From contig JAFAZC010000035.1 in NCBI GenBank assembly GCA_019239965.1, forward strand, positions 1 to 64,000: 64,000 bases of DNA. The letters are read 5' to 3'. A model generated the notes under the pieces. That model did not search any database and had not been told where the DNA came from. It saw nothing but the letters and a program-made list of their open reading frames with translations. The translations under genes and the position numbers were made by a program. Below are positions 29,037 to 38,663 of the stretch, piece after piece. The stretch's first letter is position 1. Every line of letters starts with the position of its first letter. The stretch is from Kutzneria sp. (GTDB taxonomy: Bacteria > Actinomycetota > Actinomycetes > Mycobacteriales > Pseudonocardiaceae).

Positions 29037-30277
29037 CCGCCGAAGACCTTCTTCACCCGCGCCAATCCCCTGACCAGCACGTCGATCTCGGCTGGTGTGT
29101 TGTACAGATAGAACGACGCCCGGGTGGTCGCCGGAATTCCATAGCGGACGACGGCCGGCCGCGCACAGTGGTGCCCGACCCGCACGGCGATGCCAAGCTC
29201 GTCGAGCACCTGCCCGACGTCGTGCGGATGGATGCCGTCCAGGGTGAAGGACACCTCGGCCACCCTGTCCTCCGCGGTGTTCGGCCCGATGATCCGCAGG
29301 CCGTCCACCTGGTTCAGCTCGCTGAGCACGTACCGGGTCAGCTCGGTCTCGTGCGCCGCGATCGCCTCCATACCGATGCCGCTGAGGTAGTCAACGGCCG
29401 CGCCAAGGCCGACCGCCTCCGCGATCGGCGGGGTGCCAGCCTCGTACTTGTGCGGCGGCTGGGCGAACGTCGAACGCTCCATGGTGACCAGCTCGATCAT
29501 CTCGCCGCCGCCGAGGAACGGCGGCAGCACACGCAGCAGGTCGAGCCGGCCCCACAACACCCCGATTCCGGTCGGGCCCAGCATCTTGTGGCCGGTGAAC
29601 GCGATGAAATCGGCCCCCAGAGCGCGCACGTCCAGCGGCAGGTGCGGTGCCGACTGCGAGCAGTCCAACAGCACCAGCGCGCCGACCTCGCGGGCACGAC
29701 GGATGACCGTCTCGACCGGATTGATCGTGCCGAGCAGGTTGGACACGTGCACCATGGACACGATCCGGGTCCGCTCCGTGATCACCTCATCCACTGTGGA
29801 CAGATCGAGGCGGCCGTCGTCGGTTACCTGGAACCAGCGCACAGCCGCTCCGGTCCGCTCGGCGAGCTGGTGCCACGGCACGATGTTGGAGTGGTGCTCC
29901 ATCTCGGTGATGACGATCTCATCGCCGGGCCCGATCCGGTGTGGCGGCTCGGCATCCGCAAGCACCCGGGCCACCAGGTTCATCGCCTCGGAGGAGTTCT
30001 TGGTGAAGATCACCTCATCTCGGCTCGGCGCCGAGATGAACGCGGCTACCCGATCCCTTGCCGACTCGTACAGCGCCGTGGCCTCCTCGGCCAGGGTGTG
30101 GATCCCCCGGTGCACGTTGGCGTTGTGCCGCTCGTAGTACTCGACCAGCGCCTCGATCACCTTCCGCGGCTTCTGTGAGGTCGCCGCGTTGTCCAGGTAC
30201 ACCAACGGTTTGTCACCGTGCACTACCCGGTCCAGGATCGGGAAGTCCTTGCGGATCGTCTCGACGTCCAGTGCCAT
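29033..30277 (-). CDS. sufS: cysteine desulfurase SufS
   Basis: A 414-residue PLP-dependent group II cysteine desulfurase. It has LVYLDNAATSQKP at the N-terminus, HHSNIVPW, the PLP lysine in FTGHKMLGPTGIG, and RVGHHCARP with the active Cys near residue 371. It removes sulfur from cysteine and hands it to SufU. The start at 30277 is set by GAGGGGGCG and by the length of the family; the open frame to 30415 is a shadow of sufC. It is 13 bp after sufC and overlaps sufU. Confidence 0.96.
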   Translation of the reverse strand: MALDVETIRKDFPILDRVVHGDKPLVYLDNAATSQKPRKVIEALVEYYERHNANVHRGIHTLAEEATALYESARDRVAAFISAPSRDEVIFTKNSSEAMNLVARVLADAEPPHRIGPGDEIVITEMEHHSNIVPWHQLAERTGAAVRWFQVTDDGRLDLSTVDEVITERTRIVSMVHVSNLLGTINPVETVIRRAREVGALVLLDCSQSAPHLPLDVRALGADFIAFTGHKMLGPTGIGVLWGRLDLLRVLPPFLGGGEMIELVTMERSTFAQPPHKYEAGTPPIAEAVGLGAAVDYLSGIGMEAIAAHETELTRYVLSELNQVDGLRIIGPNTAEDRVAEVSFTLDGIHPHDVGQVLDELGIAVRVGHHCARPAVVRYGIPATTRASFYLYNTPAEIDVLVRGLARVKKVFGG

Positions 30278-30290
30278 GACGCACGCCCCC

Positions 30291-31064
30291 TCAGCCGATG
30301 CTGGCCGCTTCCTTGGTGCCCGTGTAGCGGACGTAGCCCTCTTCCTCCAGCCGCTCGGCCAGCTCGGCGCCACCGGATTCCACGATCCGGCCGCCGGCGA
30401 AGACATGCACGACATCCGGGGTGATGTGCTTGAGGATGCGGGTATAGTGGGTGATCAGCACGACGCCGACATCACCGCTGGCACGGTAGCGGTTGACTCC
30501 TTCGGACACCACCCGCAGCGCGTCGACGTCCAGTCCAGAGTCGGTCTCGTCCAGGATAGCGATCTTCGGCTTGAGCAGCGACAACTGCAGGATCTCGTGC
30601 CGCTTCTTCTCACCGCCGGAGAAGCCCTCGTTCACGCTGCGCTCGGCGAAGGAGGAGTCGATCTCCAACTCCGCCATGGCCGCCTTGACTTCCTTGACCC
30701 AGTGCCGGACCTGCGGAGCCTCGCCGCGCACCGCGGTGGCCGCGGTGCGAAGGAAGTTCGACATGGACACGCCGGGGACCTCGACCGGGTACTGCATGGC
30801 CAGGAAGATGCCGGCACGGGCGCGTTCGTCCACCGACATCGCCAGCACGTCCTCGCCGTCCAGCCTGATCTCACCGGAGGTGACCTGGTACTTGGGGTGG
30901 CCGGCGATGGCGTAGGACAGGGTGGACTTGCCCGAGCCGTTCGGCCCCATGATGGCGTGCGTCTTGCCGGCCTCGATCGTCAAATCGACGCCGGAGAGGA
31001 TCTCCTTGGGCGCGTCGTCGGTGACGACCGAGACATGCAGGTCGGTGATCTCGAGAGTGGCCAT
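30291..31064 (-). CDS. sufC: SufC, ABC-type ATPase of the SufBCD scaffold
   Basis: A 257-residue soluble ABC ATPase. Walker A is GPNGSGKST, the signature is [10 protein letters not shown], and Walker B with the SufC-specific ending is [12 protein letters not shown]. It binds SufB and SufD, and its ATP cycle opens the scaffold for cluster assembly in the cytosol. AGGAGAACGAAGG precedes the ATG. It is separated by 36 bp from the Rieske gene upstream and 13 bp from sufS downstream, in the usual actinobacterial order. Confidence 0.96.
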   Translation of the reverse strand: MATLEITDLHVSVVTDDAPKEILSGVDLTIEAGKTHAIMGPNGSGKSTLSYAIAGHPKYQVTSGEIRLDGEDVLAMSVDERARAGIFLAMQYPVEVPGVSMSNFLRTAATAVRGEAPQVRHWVKEVKAAMAELEIDSSFAERSVNEGFSGGEKKRHEILQLSLLKPKIAILDETDSGLDVDALRVVSEGVNRYRASGDVGVVLITHYTRILKHITPDVVHVFAGGRIVESGGAELAERLEEEGYVRYTGTKEAASIG

Positions 31065-31100
31065 GGATCCTTCGTTCTCCTGGTGTTGCGGAATGACAAG

Positions 31101-31427
31101 TCAGGTGTCGAGGTCGACGAACACGTCGCCGTCGACGACAGCGGCCGGGTAGACCTCGACCGGTTCGGTGGCCGGCGGCGAACACGGCGCCCCGGTGTGC
31201 AAGTCAAAGCGGGAACCGTGCAACCAGCACACGATTCCAGCCCTGTCGTCCCGCCCCATCTCGATCTCCCCTTCCGACAGCGGGATCTCGGCATGCGAGC
31301 ACTCGTCGCGCAACGCGTGCACGACCGGGCCTCTGCGGACCAGAACCAGTGGCGTGTCCGCGACCTCGACGGCGAGGGGTTTGTCCTCGCCGAGGTCGGC
31401 AAGCGAACACGCGCGCAGCATGGTCAT
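31101..31427 (-). CDS. Rieske [2Fe-2S] ferredoxin of the suf operon
   Basis: A 108-residue small Rieske protein. The cluster ligands are Cys43 and His45 (ECSHAEIPL) and Cys67 and His70 (VCWLHGSRF). It resembles the ferredoxin subunits of ring-hydroxylating dioxygenases and is often so annotated, but this position between sufD and sufC is constant in actinobacteria, so a role in electron supply to, or testing of, Fe-S assembly is more likely (inference). The ATG overlaps the TGA of sufD (ATGA), giving translational coupling. Confidence 0.93.
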   Translation of the reverse strand: MTMLRACSLADLGEDKPLAVEVADTPLVLVRRGPVVHALRDECSHAEIPLSEGEIEMGRDDRAGIVCWLHGSRFDLHTGAPCSPPATEPVEVYPAAVVDGDVFVDLDT

Positions 31428-32611
31428 GCCCCGACAGCCCGCAGTTCGGCCTCGATGGCGGCCTCGAGACGCTCGCGCACCTCGGGCACCTCGATCTTCT
31501 GCAGCACCTCGTGGAAGAAGCCGCGCACCACGAGGCGGCGGGCCGCCTCCACCGGGATTCCCCGCGCCTGGAGGTAGAACAGTTGTTCGTCGTCGAACCG
31601 CCCGGTGGCGCTGGCGTGACCGGCCCCCTCGATCTCACCGGTCTCGATCTCCAGGTTGGGTACCGAGTCGGCACGGGCGCCGTCGGTGAGCACCAGGTTC
31701 CGGTTGAGCTCGTAGGTGTTGGTGCCCTCGGCCTCCGCACGAATCAGCACGTCGCCGATCCACACGGTGTGCGCGCCCTTGCCCTGCAGCGCGCCCTTGT
31801 ACACCACGTTGCTACGGCAGTGCGGCCGCGCGTGGTCGACGAAGGTGCGGTGTTCCAGGTGCTGTCCCGCGTCGGCGAAGCAGAGCCCGGTCAACTCGGC
31901 GTCGCCGCCGGTGTCGGTGTAGCTGACCGTCGGGCTGATCCGGACCAGATCGCCGCCGAGAGTCACCACGGTGTGCTTGAGCACCGCGTCCCTGCCCACT
32001 GCCACATGGTGGGCGCCGACATGCACCGCGTCGTCCGCCCAGTCGTGCACGATCACCACGGTCAGCTTCGCGCCATCACCGAGCACCATCTCGAGGTTGT
32101 CGGCATAGCTGCCGGAGCCACGGTAGTCCAGCACGACAACGGCCTCGGCGAACGCCTCGGCGCGCAGCTGCAGGTGGCCGTAGCCGACCGCGCCCGCACC
32201 CGGACCGGTCACCCTCACCAGCACGGGACGCGCCGCCTTTGTCTCCTTCGGCACCGTCACCACGGTGGCTTTGTCGAAGGAGCGCCAAGCGAACCTGGAC
32301 ACGTACTCGGTCGGCTGGCCGCCGGCACCGAGCCGCTCGTCGTCACGGCCGACCGTGTCCACCACGACATCGGCCGGCGCGTCGACCTCGACCGGGGCCT
32401 CCGCAGACGCCGGCCCGCCGGGAACGAGGCCGCGCAACCGCTTCAGCGGGGTGAACCGCCAGTTCTCCTCCCGGCCACCCGGCACCTGGTCGGCGTCCAC
32501 CCGGGCCGCCCTGCTCGACGCGGGCACCACAGCACCCGTGTGCGAGTGTTCGGTCGAGCCGGCCAAGCCCTGTGGGACGCCCGCGTCCGAGTGAATCGTC
32601 GGCGCTGTCAT
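31424..32611 (-). CDS. sufD: SufD, scaffold subunit
   Basis: A 395-residue SufD, partner of SufB and SufC in the Fe-S scaffold. The N-terminal 60 residues are variable. The beta-helix core and C-terminal block have GSGSYADNLEMVLGDGAKLTVVI in two parts, ERHTF-like EHRTFVDHARPHCRSNVVYKG, and the ending ATGRFDDEQLFYLQARGI followed by EAARRLVVRGFF. The ATG at 32611 lies one base after the sufB stop; an upstream TTG at 32620 could add three residues. It is close enough to sufB for coupling. Confidence 0.94.
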   Translation of the reverse strand: MTAPTIHSDAGVPQGLAGSTEHSHTGAVVPASSRAARVDADQVPGGREENWRFTPLKRLRGLVPGGPASAEAPVEVDAPADVVVDTVGRDDERLGAGGQPTEYVSRFAWRSFDKATVVTVPKETKAARPVLVRVTGPGAGAVGYGHLQLRAEAFAEAVVVLDYRGSGSYADNLEMVLGDGAKLTVVIVHDWADDAVHVGAHHVAVGRDAVLKHTVVTLGGDLVRISPTVSYTDTGGDAELTGLCFADAGQHLEHRTFVDHARPHCRSNVVYKGALQGKGAHTVWIGDVLIRAEAEGTNTYELNRNLVLTDGARADSVPNLEIETGEIEGAGHASATGRFDDEQLFYLQARGIPVEAARRLVVRGFFHEVLQKIEVPEVRERLEAAIEAELRAVGA

Positions 32612-32612
32612 C

Positions 32613-35207
32613 TCAGCCAACGGCCCCTTCCATCTGCAGTTCGATCAGCCTGTTGAGTTCCAGCGCGTACTCCATGGGCAGCTCACGGGCGATTGGCTCG
32701 ACAAAGCCCCGCACCACCATCGCCATGGCCTCGTCCTCGGTGAGCCCCCGCGACATCAGGTAGAACAGCTGGTCGGCGCTGACCTTGGAGACCGTGGCCT
32801 CATGTCCCATAGACACGTCGTCCTCTCGGACGTCCACATAGGGATAGGTGTCCGACCGGCTGATCTGGTCAACGAGTAGCGCGTCGCACTTGACCGTTGA
32901 TGCCGAGTGGTGCGCGCCGGAGTTGACCCGGACCAGGCCGCGGTAGGAGGTGCGACCGCCGCCGCGGGCCACCGACTTGGACACGATCGTCGAGGAGGTG
33001 TGCGGCGCGAGGTGCACCATCTTCGCGCCCGCATCCTGGTGCTGCCCCTTGCCGGCGAACGCGATCGAGAGGACCTCGCCCTTGGCGTGCTCCCCCATCA
33101 GGAAGACCGACGGGTACTTCATGGTCACCTTGGAACCGATGTTGCCGTCGACCCACTCCATGGTCGCGCCCTGCTCGGCCTTGGCGCGCTTGGTGACCAG
33201 GTTGTAGACGTTGTTCGACCAGTTCTGAATGGTGGTGTAACGACACCGCCCACCCTTTTTGACAATGATCTCGACGACGGCGGAGTGCAACGAGTCAGAC
33301 GAGTAGATCGGCGCGGTACAGCCCTCTACGTAGTGCACGTAGGCGTCCTCGTCGACGATGATCAGGGTGCGCTCGAACTGGCCCATGTTCTCGGTGTTGA
33401 TCCGGAAGTACGCTTGGAGCGGTATGTCGACATGGACGCCCTTGGGCACGTAGATGAACGACCCACCCGACCACACCGCGGAGTTCAACGCGGAGAACTT
33501 GTTGTCTCCGGACGGAATCACCGAACCGAAGTACTCACGGAACAGTTCGGGGTGTTCCTTCAAGCCCGTATCGGTGTCCAGGAAAATGACACCCTGCGAC
33601 TCCAGATCCTCGCGGATCTTGTGGTAGACGACCTCGGAATTGTGCACCACCAAGCCTTCGGCCACAAAGTTGCGCGGGCCATCCACCTCGATGTCGTAGA
33701 CCGGCTCGACTTCGTAGGGCTCGATCGACTTGACCCGCTCGAAGCCGAGCCATTCGTTGCAGTGCACCCGAATCGTCGTACCGTTCGCGCTGGACGAGCT
33801 GTGGTGATACTGGCGGCGACCGAAACGGTCCGTGCGCTTCCGGTTCCGGCAGCCGAGTCGCTCGAAGTCGCCGCTGATACCCAATCGCCAGGCGATCTGG
33901 GTCCGCTCGGGGGCGTGCCGATAAGGCTGGGTGAACGACCACGGGCCGCCGGCCCGCAGACCGGACAACTCGACGAGCTCACGCGCCTGCTCAAGCAACG
34001 GCAGGTTGGCACAGGTCAGCAGAATCGAGCCGTCCACGCCCGGCTTGATGTAACCATCGGCGTCGACCCAACCGCCGAGGAACGCGAGCCGCTGATCCAC
34101 CGGCAGCGAGTAAACCCACTGCGGTACCCGCTTGGTCAGCGACAAGCCGGCAAAGCCCAGTTCAGTGATCCACTCGGTGAGGGCCTTGGAGTTCACCACG
34201 ACGCGGTACTCGTCGGCTTCGATCGTCGACAGCCCGAACAGTTCCCGCACCACACGACCGATTTCCGCGCGCAGTTCGACATCCGTCGCGGGAATAGCCA
34301 ACTGCACACGATAGGTCTTGTGCGACAGGTGCAAATTGCCGTCTCCGACAAACAGACCAAGCAGCCACATCAAGTCCACCGAGCTGATCCCAGGTGCGGT
34401 GAAACCGTCGATGACGGGCAGGCCGCGGGGCTCACCAAACTCGGGCAGCCGTCGTGGCACAGCGATGAAGTCACCAGCCTTCAACTCACCCACATTCACC
34501 CAACGCCGCGCATAGCGTGCCCGCTGCCGTCCTGGCTTGCGCTCGTCACGCAATACCAGCATCGGGTGGTTGTCCGTGGCGCGGATAACCCGCCGACCCG
34601 TGCATATCTCGTAGGTTTGACGGACATCGGTCTGCGCGGACGCCTTCACCGCCGCGACGACAAAGCGCTCGGCGTGCTCGTCGTAGGCGAAGACGCGGTC
34701 GCCGTACTCGATCTCCTTGATGGGCACCTGGCCGCGATTCGCCGTCCAGACCAGCGTGTCTCCGGCCAGGCACTCGTACTGGGCGGCTACCCCGGCGACA
34801 AGTCTTTGCTTTTCCGCTTCAGGAATTCCGAGCTTGTCGTAGGTGTTCTTGATGTCCTCGGGCAGGTCCTCCCACGAGGCGGCCTGCTTCTCCGTCGACC
34901 GCACGAAGTACTTGATGTTGTCAAAGTCGATGCCTGAGAGGTCCGAGCCCCAGGTCGGCATCGGCTTGCGTTCGAACAGCCGCAGCCCCTTGAGGCGGTG
35001 TTCGAGCATCCACTCCGGCTCGCCCTTCTTCGCCGAGATGTCCTTGACGACCTCGGCGTTCAGTCCGCGGCGGGCGCTGGCGCCGGCCACGTCCGAGTCG
35101 GCCCAGCCGTACTCGTAGGCACCCAACGCAGCGAGCGTCTCCTCCTGGGACAGCGTGGGCTGGGCGGGTGCCGTGCTGGATGCTTGCCGCTCGGCAGCGG
35201 AAGTCAT
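32613..35207 (-). CDS. sufB: SufB scaffold protein interrupted by an intein
   Basis: An 864-residue precursor made of two SufB exteins and one intein. Residues 1-145 ([19 protein letters not shown], ending AAQYE) and 524-864 (from [11 protein letters not shown]) join to give a normal SufB of about 486 residues. This includes [26 protein letters not shown] and [20 protein letters not shown]. SufB is the subunit on which the cluster is built, with SufC and SufD. The intein must splice out for the protein to work. The ATG is set by GGAGGGGAGC and overlaps the sufR stop (ATGA), so SufB follows its regulator in the same transcript. Confidence 0.96.
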   Translation of the reverse strand: MTSAAERQASSTAPAQPTLSQEETLAALGAYEYGWADSDVAGASARRGLNAEVVKDISAKKGEPEWMLEHRLKGLRLFERKPMPTWGSDLSGIDFDNIKYFVRSTEKQAASWEDLPEDIKNTYDKLGIPEAEKQRLVAGVAAQYECLAGDTLVWTANRGQVPIKEIEYGDRVFAYDEHAERFVVAAVKASAQTDVRQTYEICTGRRVIRATDNHPMLVLRDERKPGRQRARYARRWVNVGELKAGDFIAVPRRLPEFGEPRGLPVIDGFTAPGISSVDLMWLLGLFVGDGNLHLSHKTYRVQLAIPATDVELRAEIGRVVRELFGLSTIEADEYRVVVNSKALTEWITELGFAGLSLTKRVPQWVYSLPVDQRLAFLGGWVDADGYIKPGVDGSILLTCANLPLLEQARELVELSGLRAGGPWSFTQPYRHAPERTQIAWRLGISGDFERLGCRNRKRTDRFGRRQYHHSSSSANGTTIRVHCNEWLGFERVKSIEPYEVEPVYDIEVDGPRNFVAEGLVVHNSEVVYHKIREDLESQGVIFLDTDTGLKEHPELFREYFGSVIPSGDNKFSALNSAVWSGGSFIYVPKGVHVDIPLQAYFRINTENMGQFERTLIIVDEDAYVHYVEGCTAPIYSSDSLHSAVVEIIVKKGGRCRYTTIQNWSNNVYNLVTKRAKAEQGATMEWVDGNIGSKVTMKYPSVFLMGEHAKGEVLSIAFAGKGQHQDAGAKMVHLAPHTSSTIVSKSVARGGGRTSYRGLVRVNSGAHHSASTVKCDALLVDQISRSDTYPYVDVREDDVSMGHEATVSKVSADQLFYLMSRGLTEDEAMAMVVRGFVEPIARELPMEYALELNRLIELQMEGAVG
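33639..34772 (-). mobile_element. intein with LAGLIDADG homing endonuclease in SufB
   Basis: A 378-residue in-frame insertion within sufB. It begins with Cys ([10 protein letters not shown], block A), has DNHPMLVL (block B, with Thr-x-x-His replaced by Asp-Asn-His order), and two LAGLIDADG-type motifs, [11 protein letters not shown] and [12 protein letters not shown]. It ends in [14 protein letters not shown] followed by Ser as the +1 residue. Terminal Asn preceded by His and the Cys/Ser junctions suggest it can splice. Both endonuclease Asp residues are kept, so homing may still be possible. The insertion lies between AAQYE and SEVVYH. Confidence 0.95.
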
Positions 35208-35965
35208 GCGAGCTCCCCTCCATTCGGGGTGGGTGGTGACGTGGTCGCCGGCTTGCCGTCGATCACGGACAGTGGGACGTGCGTTGTGCACACGGCGTCA
35301 CCGCGCGCGATCGTGGCCAGCCGTTGCACATGGGTGCCGAGAATCTCGGCGAACGCCGCGGTCTCGGCCTCGCACAGCTGGGGAAACTCGGCCGCGACAT
35401 GCGCGACCGGACAGTGATGCTGGCAGAGTTGTTCCCCCGCGCCGACGTGACGTGCCGAGGAAGCGTAGCCCTCCGTGGTCAGCGCGGCGGCAAGGGCCCT
35501 TGCCCGTTCGGCGGCGTCCGCCGGCGCCGTCACGGCGGCGCGGTGGCTGTCCACGAGCTCGGCCACCCGCCGTTCGGCGAAGGCGCGCACGGCCTGCTCG
35601 CCCCCGTTCTCGGCGAGGAACCGCAGCGCGGACACCGCGAGGTCGTCGTAGGCGTGTCCGAATCGGGTCCGGCCCGCCTCGGTGAGCAGGAACGTCTTGG
35701 CCGGCCGGCCGCGCTGGCGCCGACCGGCTCGCGGCGCCTCGCGGGCACGGACCTCGCCGTCGGCGAGCAGGGCGTCCAGGTGCCTGCGCACCGCCGCCGG
35801 GCTGAGCCGCAGTTCCTCGGCGATCGTGGCCGCGGTGACCGGTCCGCGTTCGAGCAGCAGTCGGGCAACGGTGTGCCGCGTGCGGCCGTCACCGTGCTGT
35901 ACCGCGAGCCCGTCGACGGCCAGGTCGGCGCCGGCGGGCCGCTCCGCGGTCCCGACGTTTTTCAC
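35204..35965 (-). CDS. sufR: SufR, Fe-S sensing repressor of the suf operon
   Basis: A 253-residue DeoR/ArsR-like winged-helix repressor. The HTH is [32 protein letters not shown], followed by [14 protein letters not shown]. The C-terminal domain has four cysteines ([25 protein letters not shown]) that bind a [4Fe-4S] cluster in characterised SufR proteins, so loss of the cluster relieves or alters repression. I start it at the GTG at 35965 because the operator lies just there. The GTG at 36013 would put the operator inside the gene. The stop overlaps the sufB ATG. It is the first gene of the operon. Confidence 0.93.
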   Translation of the reverse strand: MKNVGTAERPAGADLAVDGLAVQHGDGRTRHTVARLLLERGPVTAATIAEELRLSPAAVRRHLDALLADGEVRAREAPRAGRRQRGRPAKTFLLTEAGRTRFGHAYDDLAVSALRFLAENGGEQAVRAFAERRVAELVDSHRAAVTAPADAAERARALAAALTTEGYASSARHVGAGEQLCQHHCPVAHVAAEFPQLCEAETAAFAEILGTHVQRLATIARGDAVCTTHVPLSVIDGKPATTSPPTPNGGELA

Positions 35966-35978
35966 AACACAAGTGTTG
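35962..35978 (-). promoter_or_regulatory. SufR operator
   Basis: A palindrome CAAC-ACAAGT-GTTG, which on the coding strand also reads ACACT-TGTGT-TGTGA. These forms match, as I recall them, the SufR sites described in Synechocystis (CAAC-N6-GTTG) and in M. tuberculosis (ACACT-N5-TGTGA). It covers the sufR start region, 40 bp from the divergent mptB start, so SufR could affect both. Confidence 0.75.
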
Positions 35979-36018
35979 CGTATTTCGTCCGAGTCGGCAA
36001 AGGCAGCCCCCACCAGCA

Positions 36019-37728
36019 GTGATTCGACTCACAGCGACCGGTGGCCTCACCGCACTACGGGCGTGGTGGGCTCGATACGCTCGCCGGGTGCTCCTGGCGA
36101 GAATGAGACGGGTCGCGACCCGACTGGCCGGCAGACAGGGCCCGCCGCCAGCGGCCTTCGTCGAACAGACCCCGGTGCGGCTGGACGCCACCGAACGCCG
36201 CCAGCTCGACCGTATCCGCCGCTTCGGCACCATCGGCTCGCTGCTGCTGGCCTGCGGCGGTCTCGGCGCCGGCGCCTCGCCGGTGATCAACCCGATGTCC
36301 GGCGTTCCGATCCTCGGGCTGTTCCCCCGCATTCCGACGGTGGCGATCGCCTGCGCGTTCGCCGGCATGGCCATGCTGGTACTCGCCTGGCTGTGGCTGG
36401 GACGGCTGGTCTGGCCGGGTCGGCCCCGGGTGCTCTCCCGGGCGCAGATGGACCGGACCCTCGTCATGTGGACGGTGCCGCTGATTCTGGTGCCGCCCAT
36501 GTTCAGCCAGGACGTCTACAGCTACCTCGCGCAGAGCGCGGCCATCGCCGCCGGGCACGACCCCTACACGGTCGGCGCCGCCGCGGCGCTCGGTCCCGAC
36601 GACCCGCTCGCCCGCAGTGTGCCGACGATCTGGCGGGAGACGCCCTCCCCGTACGGCCCGCTTTTCCTGACCGTCGGCCGGCTGGTCCACGCGATCGCCG
36701 GCACCAACATCGTCGTGGGCGTTCTGCTGGAGCGACTGCTGATGCTGGCCGGTCTGGCACTGATGGTGTGGTCGCTGCCCCGGTTGGCGCGCCGCTTCGG
36801 GGTACCGCCGATCAGCGCGATCTGGCTTGGCGCGGCCAACCCGCTGGTGATCTTCCATCTGGTCGTCGGCGTGCACAACGAGGCACTGGCCATCGGCCTG
36901 ATGCTCGCCGGCTTCGTGATCGCGCTGCGCCGGCTTCCGGTGGTGCCGCCGGGAGACCCGGTGCCACCGCTGGCGCGGCACGAACTGCTGGGGATACTCG
37001 CCGGCGCCACGGTGATCACGATGGGCGGCGGGGTGAAGGTACCCGCGCTGGCCGCGCTCGGCTTCCTCGGCGTGATGATCGCCCGCCGCTGGGGCGGCAC
37101 CCTCAGGCACCTGGTTCTCGCCGCGGCCGGCATGCTGGTCGTCGGCGCGGGGGTCACGGCGATCATCACGGCGGCCAGCGGCCTCGGCTGGGGCTGGACG
37201 ACCACGCTCAACGGCGGCACCGTGGTACTCAGCCCCCTGTCTCCGGTGACGCTGATCGGACTGATGGCCAGCGGTCTTGGCATCCTGCTGCAGCTGGGCA
37301 ACCACACCAACGCCATCGTCGGCGCGATCCGTGCTGTCGGGCTGCTCGCGCTGGGGGTCACCGGTGTCGTGGTGCTGTGGCGGACCTATCGGGGTCGCTA
37401 CCCCGCGATCTACGGCCTCGGCCTGGTCATGACCGGGTTCGTGCTGCTCGGTCCCGTGGTGCAGCCGTGGTACCTGTTGTGGCCGATCGTCCCGTTGGCC
37501 ACCGCCGTGGCCACCCCGAGGTTCCGGCTCATCGCGACGGTGGCCTGCGCGGCCGTCCCGTTCTTCACACCCCCGACCGGGGCCCCCTTCGACGGCAGGG
37601 TCTACGTGCTGCCGGAGGCCTACGCCGCGGCGATCGTGCTGTGCGGACTGCTGCTGTTGCTGGTTCGCGGCAAGCTCCCCGAGCCGGAGCAGCGTGGCCG
37701 CGCCGTCGCAGTACACTCGGCGCCGTGA
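36019..37728 (+). CDS. mptB: MptB-type alpha-1,6-mannosyltransferase
   Basis: A 569-residue polytopic GT-C glycosyltransferase. It has many hydrophobic helices, the lumenal acidic loop after the first pair (MFSQDVYSYLAQSAAIAAGHDPYTVGAA), TPSPYGPLFLTVGRLVH and a late PVVQPWYLLWPIVPLA. Homologues in mycobacteria use polyprenyl-phosphomannose to build the mannan core of lipoarabinomannan. It is divergent from sufR, as Rv1459c is from Rv1460. The start is unsure: GTG at 36019, GTG at 36088 and ATG at 36103 are in frame and none has a clear ribosome-binding site. It overlaps the ABC ATPase gene by GTGA. Confidence 0.9.
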   Translation: MIRLTATGGLTALRAWWARYARRVLLARMRRVATRLAGRQGPPPAAFVEQTPVRLDATERRQLDRIRRFGTIGSLLLACGGLGAGASPVINPMSGVPILGLFPRIPTVAIACAFAGMAMLVLAWLWLGRLVWPGRPRVLSRAQMDRTLVMWTVPLILVPPMFSQDVYSYLAQSAAIAAGHDPYTVGAAAALGPDDPLARSVPTIWRETPSPYGPLFLTVGRLVHAIAGTNIVVGVLLERLLMLAGLALMVWSLPRLARRFGVPPISAIWLGAANPLVIFHLVVGVHNEALAIGLMLAGFVIALRRLPVVPPGDPVPPLARHELLGILAGATVITMGGGVKVPALAALGFLGVMIARRWGGTLRHLVLAAAGMLVVGAGVTAIITAASGLGWGWTTTLNGGTVVLSPLSPVTLIGLMASGLGILLQLGNHTNAIVGAIRAVGLLALGVTGVVVLWRTYRGRYPAIYGLGLVMTGFVLLGPVVQPWYLLWPIVPLATAVATPRFRLIATVACAAVPFFTPPTGAPFDGRVYVLPEAYAAAIVLCGLLLLLVRGKLPEPEQRGRAVAVHSAP

Positions 37729-38663
37729 CCACCCACCTCGGGGCCCCCGTGGTCGAGGTGTCCGGGCTGGTGAAGCGCTTCGGCCGCAAGAGCGCGGTCA
37801 ATCGTCTCGACCTCCGTGTCGAGCGCGGCCAGGTGCTGGCGTTGCTCGGGCCAAACGGGGCGGGCAAGACCACCACCGTCGAGGTCTGTGAGGGCTTCCT
37901 CCGGCCGGACCAGGGCACGGTTCGCGTGCTCGGCCTCGATCCGGTCCGCGACGGCGCCGCGCTGCGGGTACGCATCGGCGTGATGCCGCAGGGTGGCGGC
38001 GCCTACCCCGGGATCCGGGCCGGTGAGATGCTGCGCGTGGTCGCCTCCTGCGCGGCCGACCCGCTCGATCCGGCCTGGCTGCTGGAGGTGCTCGGGCTGA
38101 CCGCCACCGCCAGGGTGCCGTACAAGCGGCTGTCCGGCGGGCAGCGGCAGCGGCTGTCGTTGGCGTGCGCGCTGGTCACCAGGCCGGAGCTGGTGTTCCT
38201 CGACGAGCCGACCGCCGGCATGGACCCGCAGGCCCGCCGGCTGGTGTGGGACCTGGTGGCGGCGCTGCGTGCCGACGGGGTGAGCGTGTTGCTGACGACG
38301 CACATGATGGACGAGGCCGAGACACTGGCCGACCAGGTGGTGATCATCGACAACGGACGGGCGGTGGCCGCGGGGAGCACGCACCAGTTGACCACCGACG
38401 ATCCCGACGCACGGCGACTACGGTTCCGGGCCCGCGCGGGACTGGACACCGGGGCGCTGGCGGCCACGCTCACCGATGACTGCCGGGTCGACGAGATCGA
38501 GCCGGGTAGCTACCTCGTGGCCGGCCGGGTCGATCCACAGGTGGTGTCGGTGGTGACCGCCTGGTGCGCGGAGCAGGGCGTGCTCGCCGAGGAGATCCGG
38601 GTGGCGACCCGCAGCCTCGAGGACGTGTTCCTGGACCTCACCGGACGGGAGCTGCGGGCATGA
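37725..38663 (+). CDS. ABC transporter ATPase (DrrA-like)
   Basis: A 312-residue ATPase of an ABC-2 exporter. Walker A is GPNGAGKTT, the signature is LSGGQRQRLSLA, Walker B is LVFLDEPTAGMDP, and the His switch is LTTHMMDEAE. About 100 C-terminal residues follow, ending LEDVFLDLTGRELRA, as in DrrA-type exporters. It pairs with the next gene. In M. tuberculosis the equivalent Rv1458c lies at the same place. The substrate is not known; envelope lipid or glycolipid export is plausible beside mptB. The GTG overlaps the mptB stop. Confidence 0.93.
   Translation: MTTHLGAPVVEVSGLVKRFGRKSAVNRLDLRVERGQVLALLGPNGAGKTTTVEVCEGFLRPDQGTVRVLGLDPVRDGAALRVRIGVMPQGGGAYPGIRAGEMLRVVASCAADPLDPAWLLEVLGLTATARVPYKRLSGGQRQRLSLACALVTRPELVFLDEPTAGMDPQARRLVWDLVAALRADGVSVLLTTHMMDEAETLADQVVIIDNGRAVAAGSTHQLTTDDPDARRLRFRARAGLDTGALAATLTDDCRVDEIEPGSYLVAGRVDPQVVSVVTAWCAEQGVLAEEIRVATRSLEDVFLDLTGRELRA

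Noticed and set aside
32907-34937. Long plus-strand open frame (676 codons) opposite sufB
   Set aside because: It lies wholly antisense to sufB and its intein, has odd composition rich in Arg, Gly, His and Val, and shows no family resemblance.
36055-37716. Minus-strand open frame opposite mptB
   Set aside because: Product is a low-complexity mix of Gln, Arg, His and Asp; mptB on the other strand is convincing.
35682-37724. Extension of the ABC ATPase frame upstream through mptB
   Set aside because: The frame is open by GC bias; the GTG overlapping the mptB stop is the natural start.
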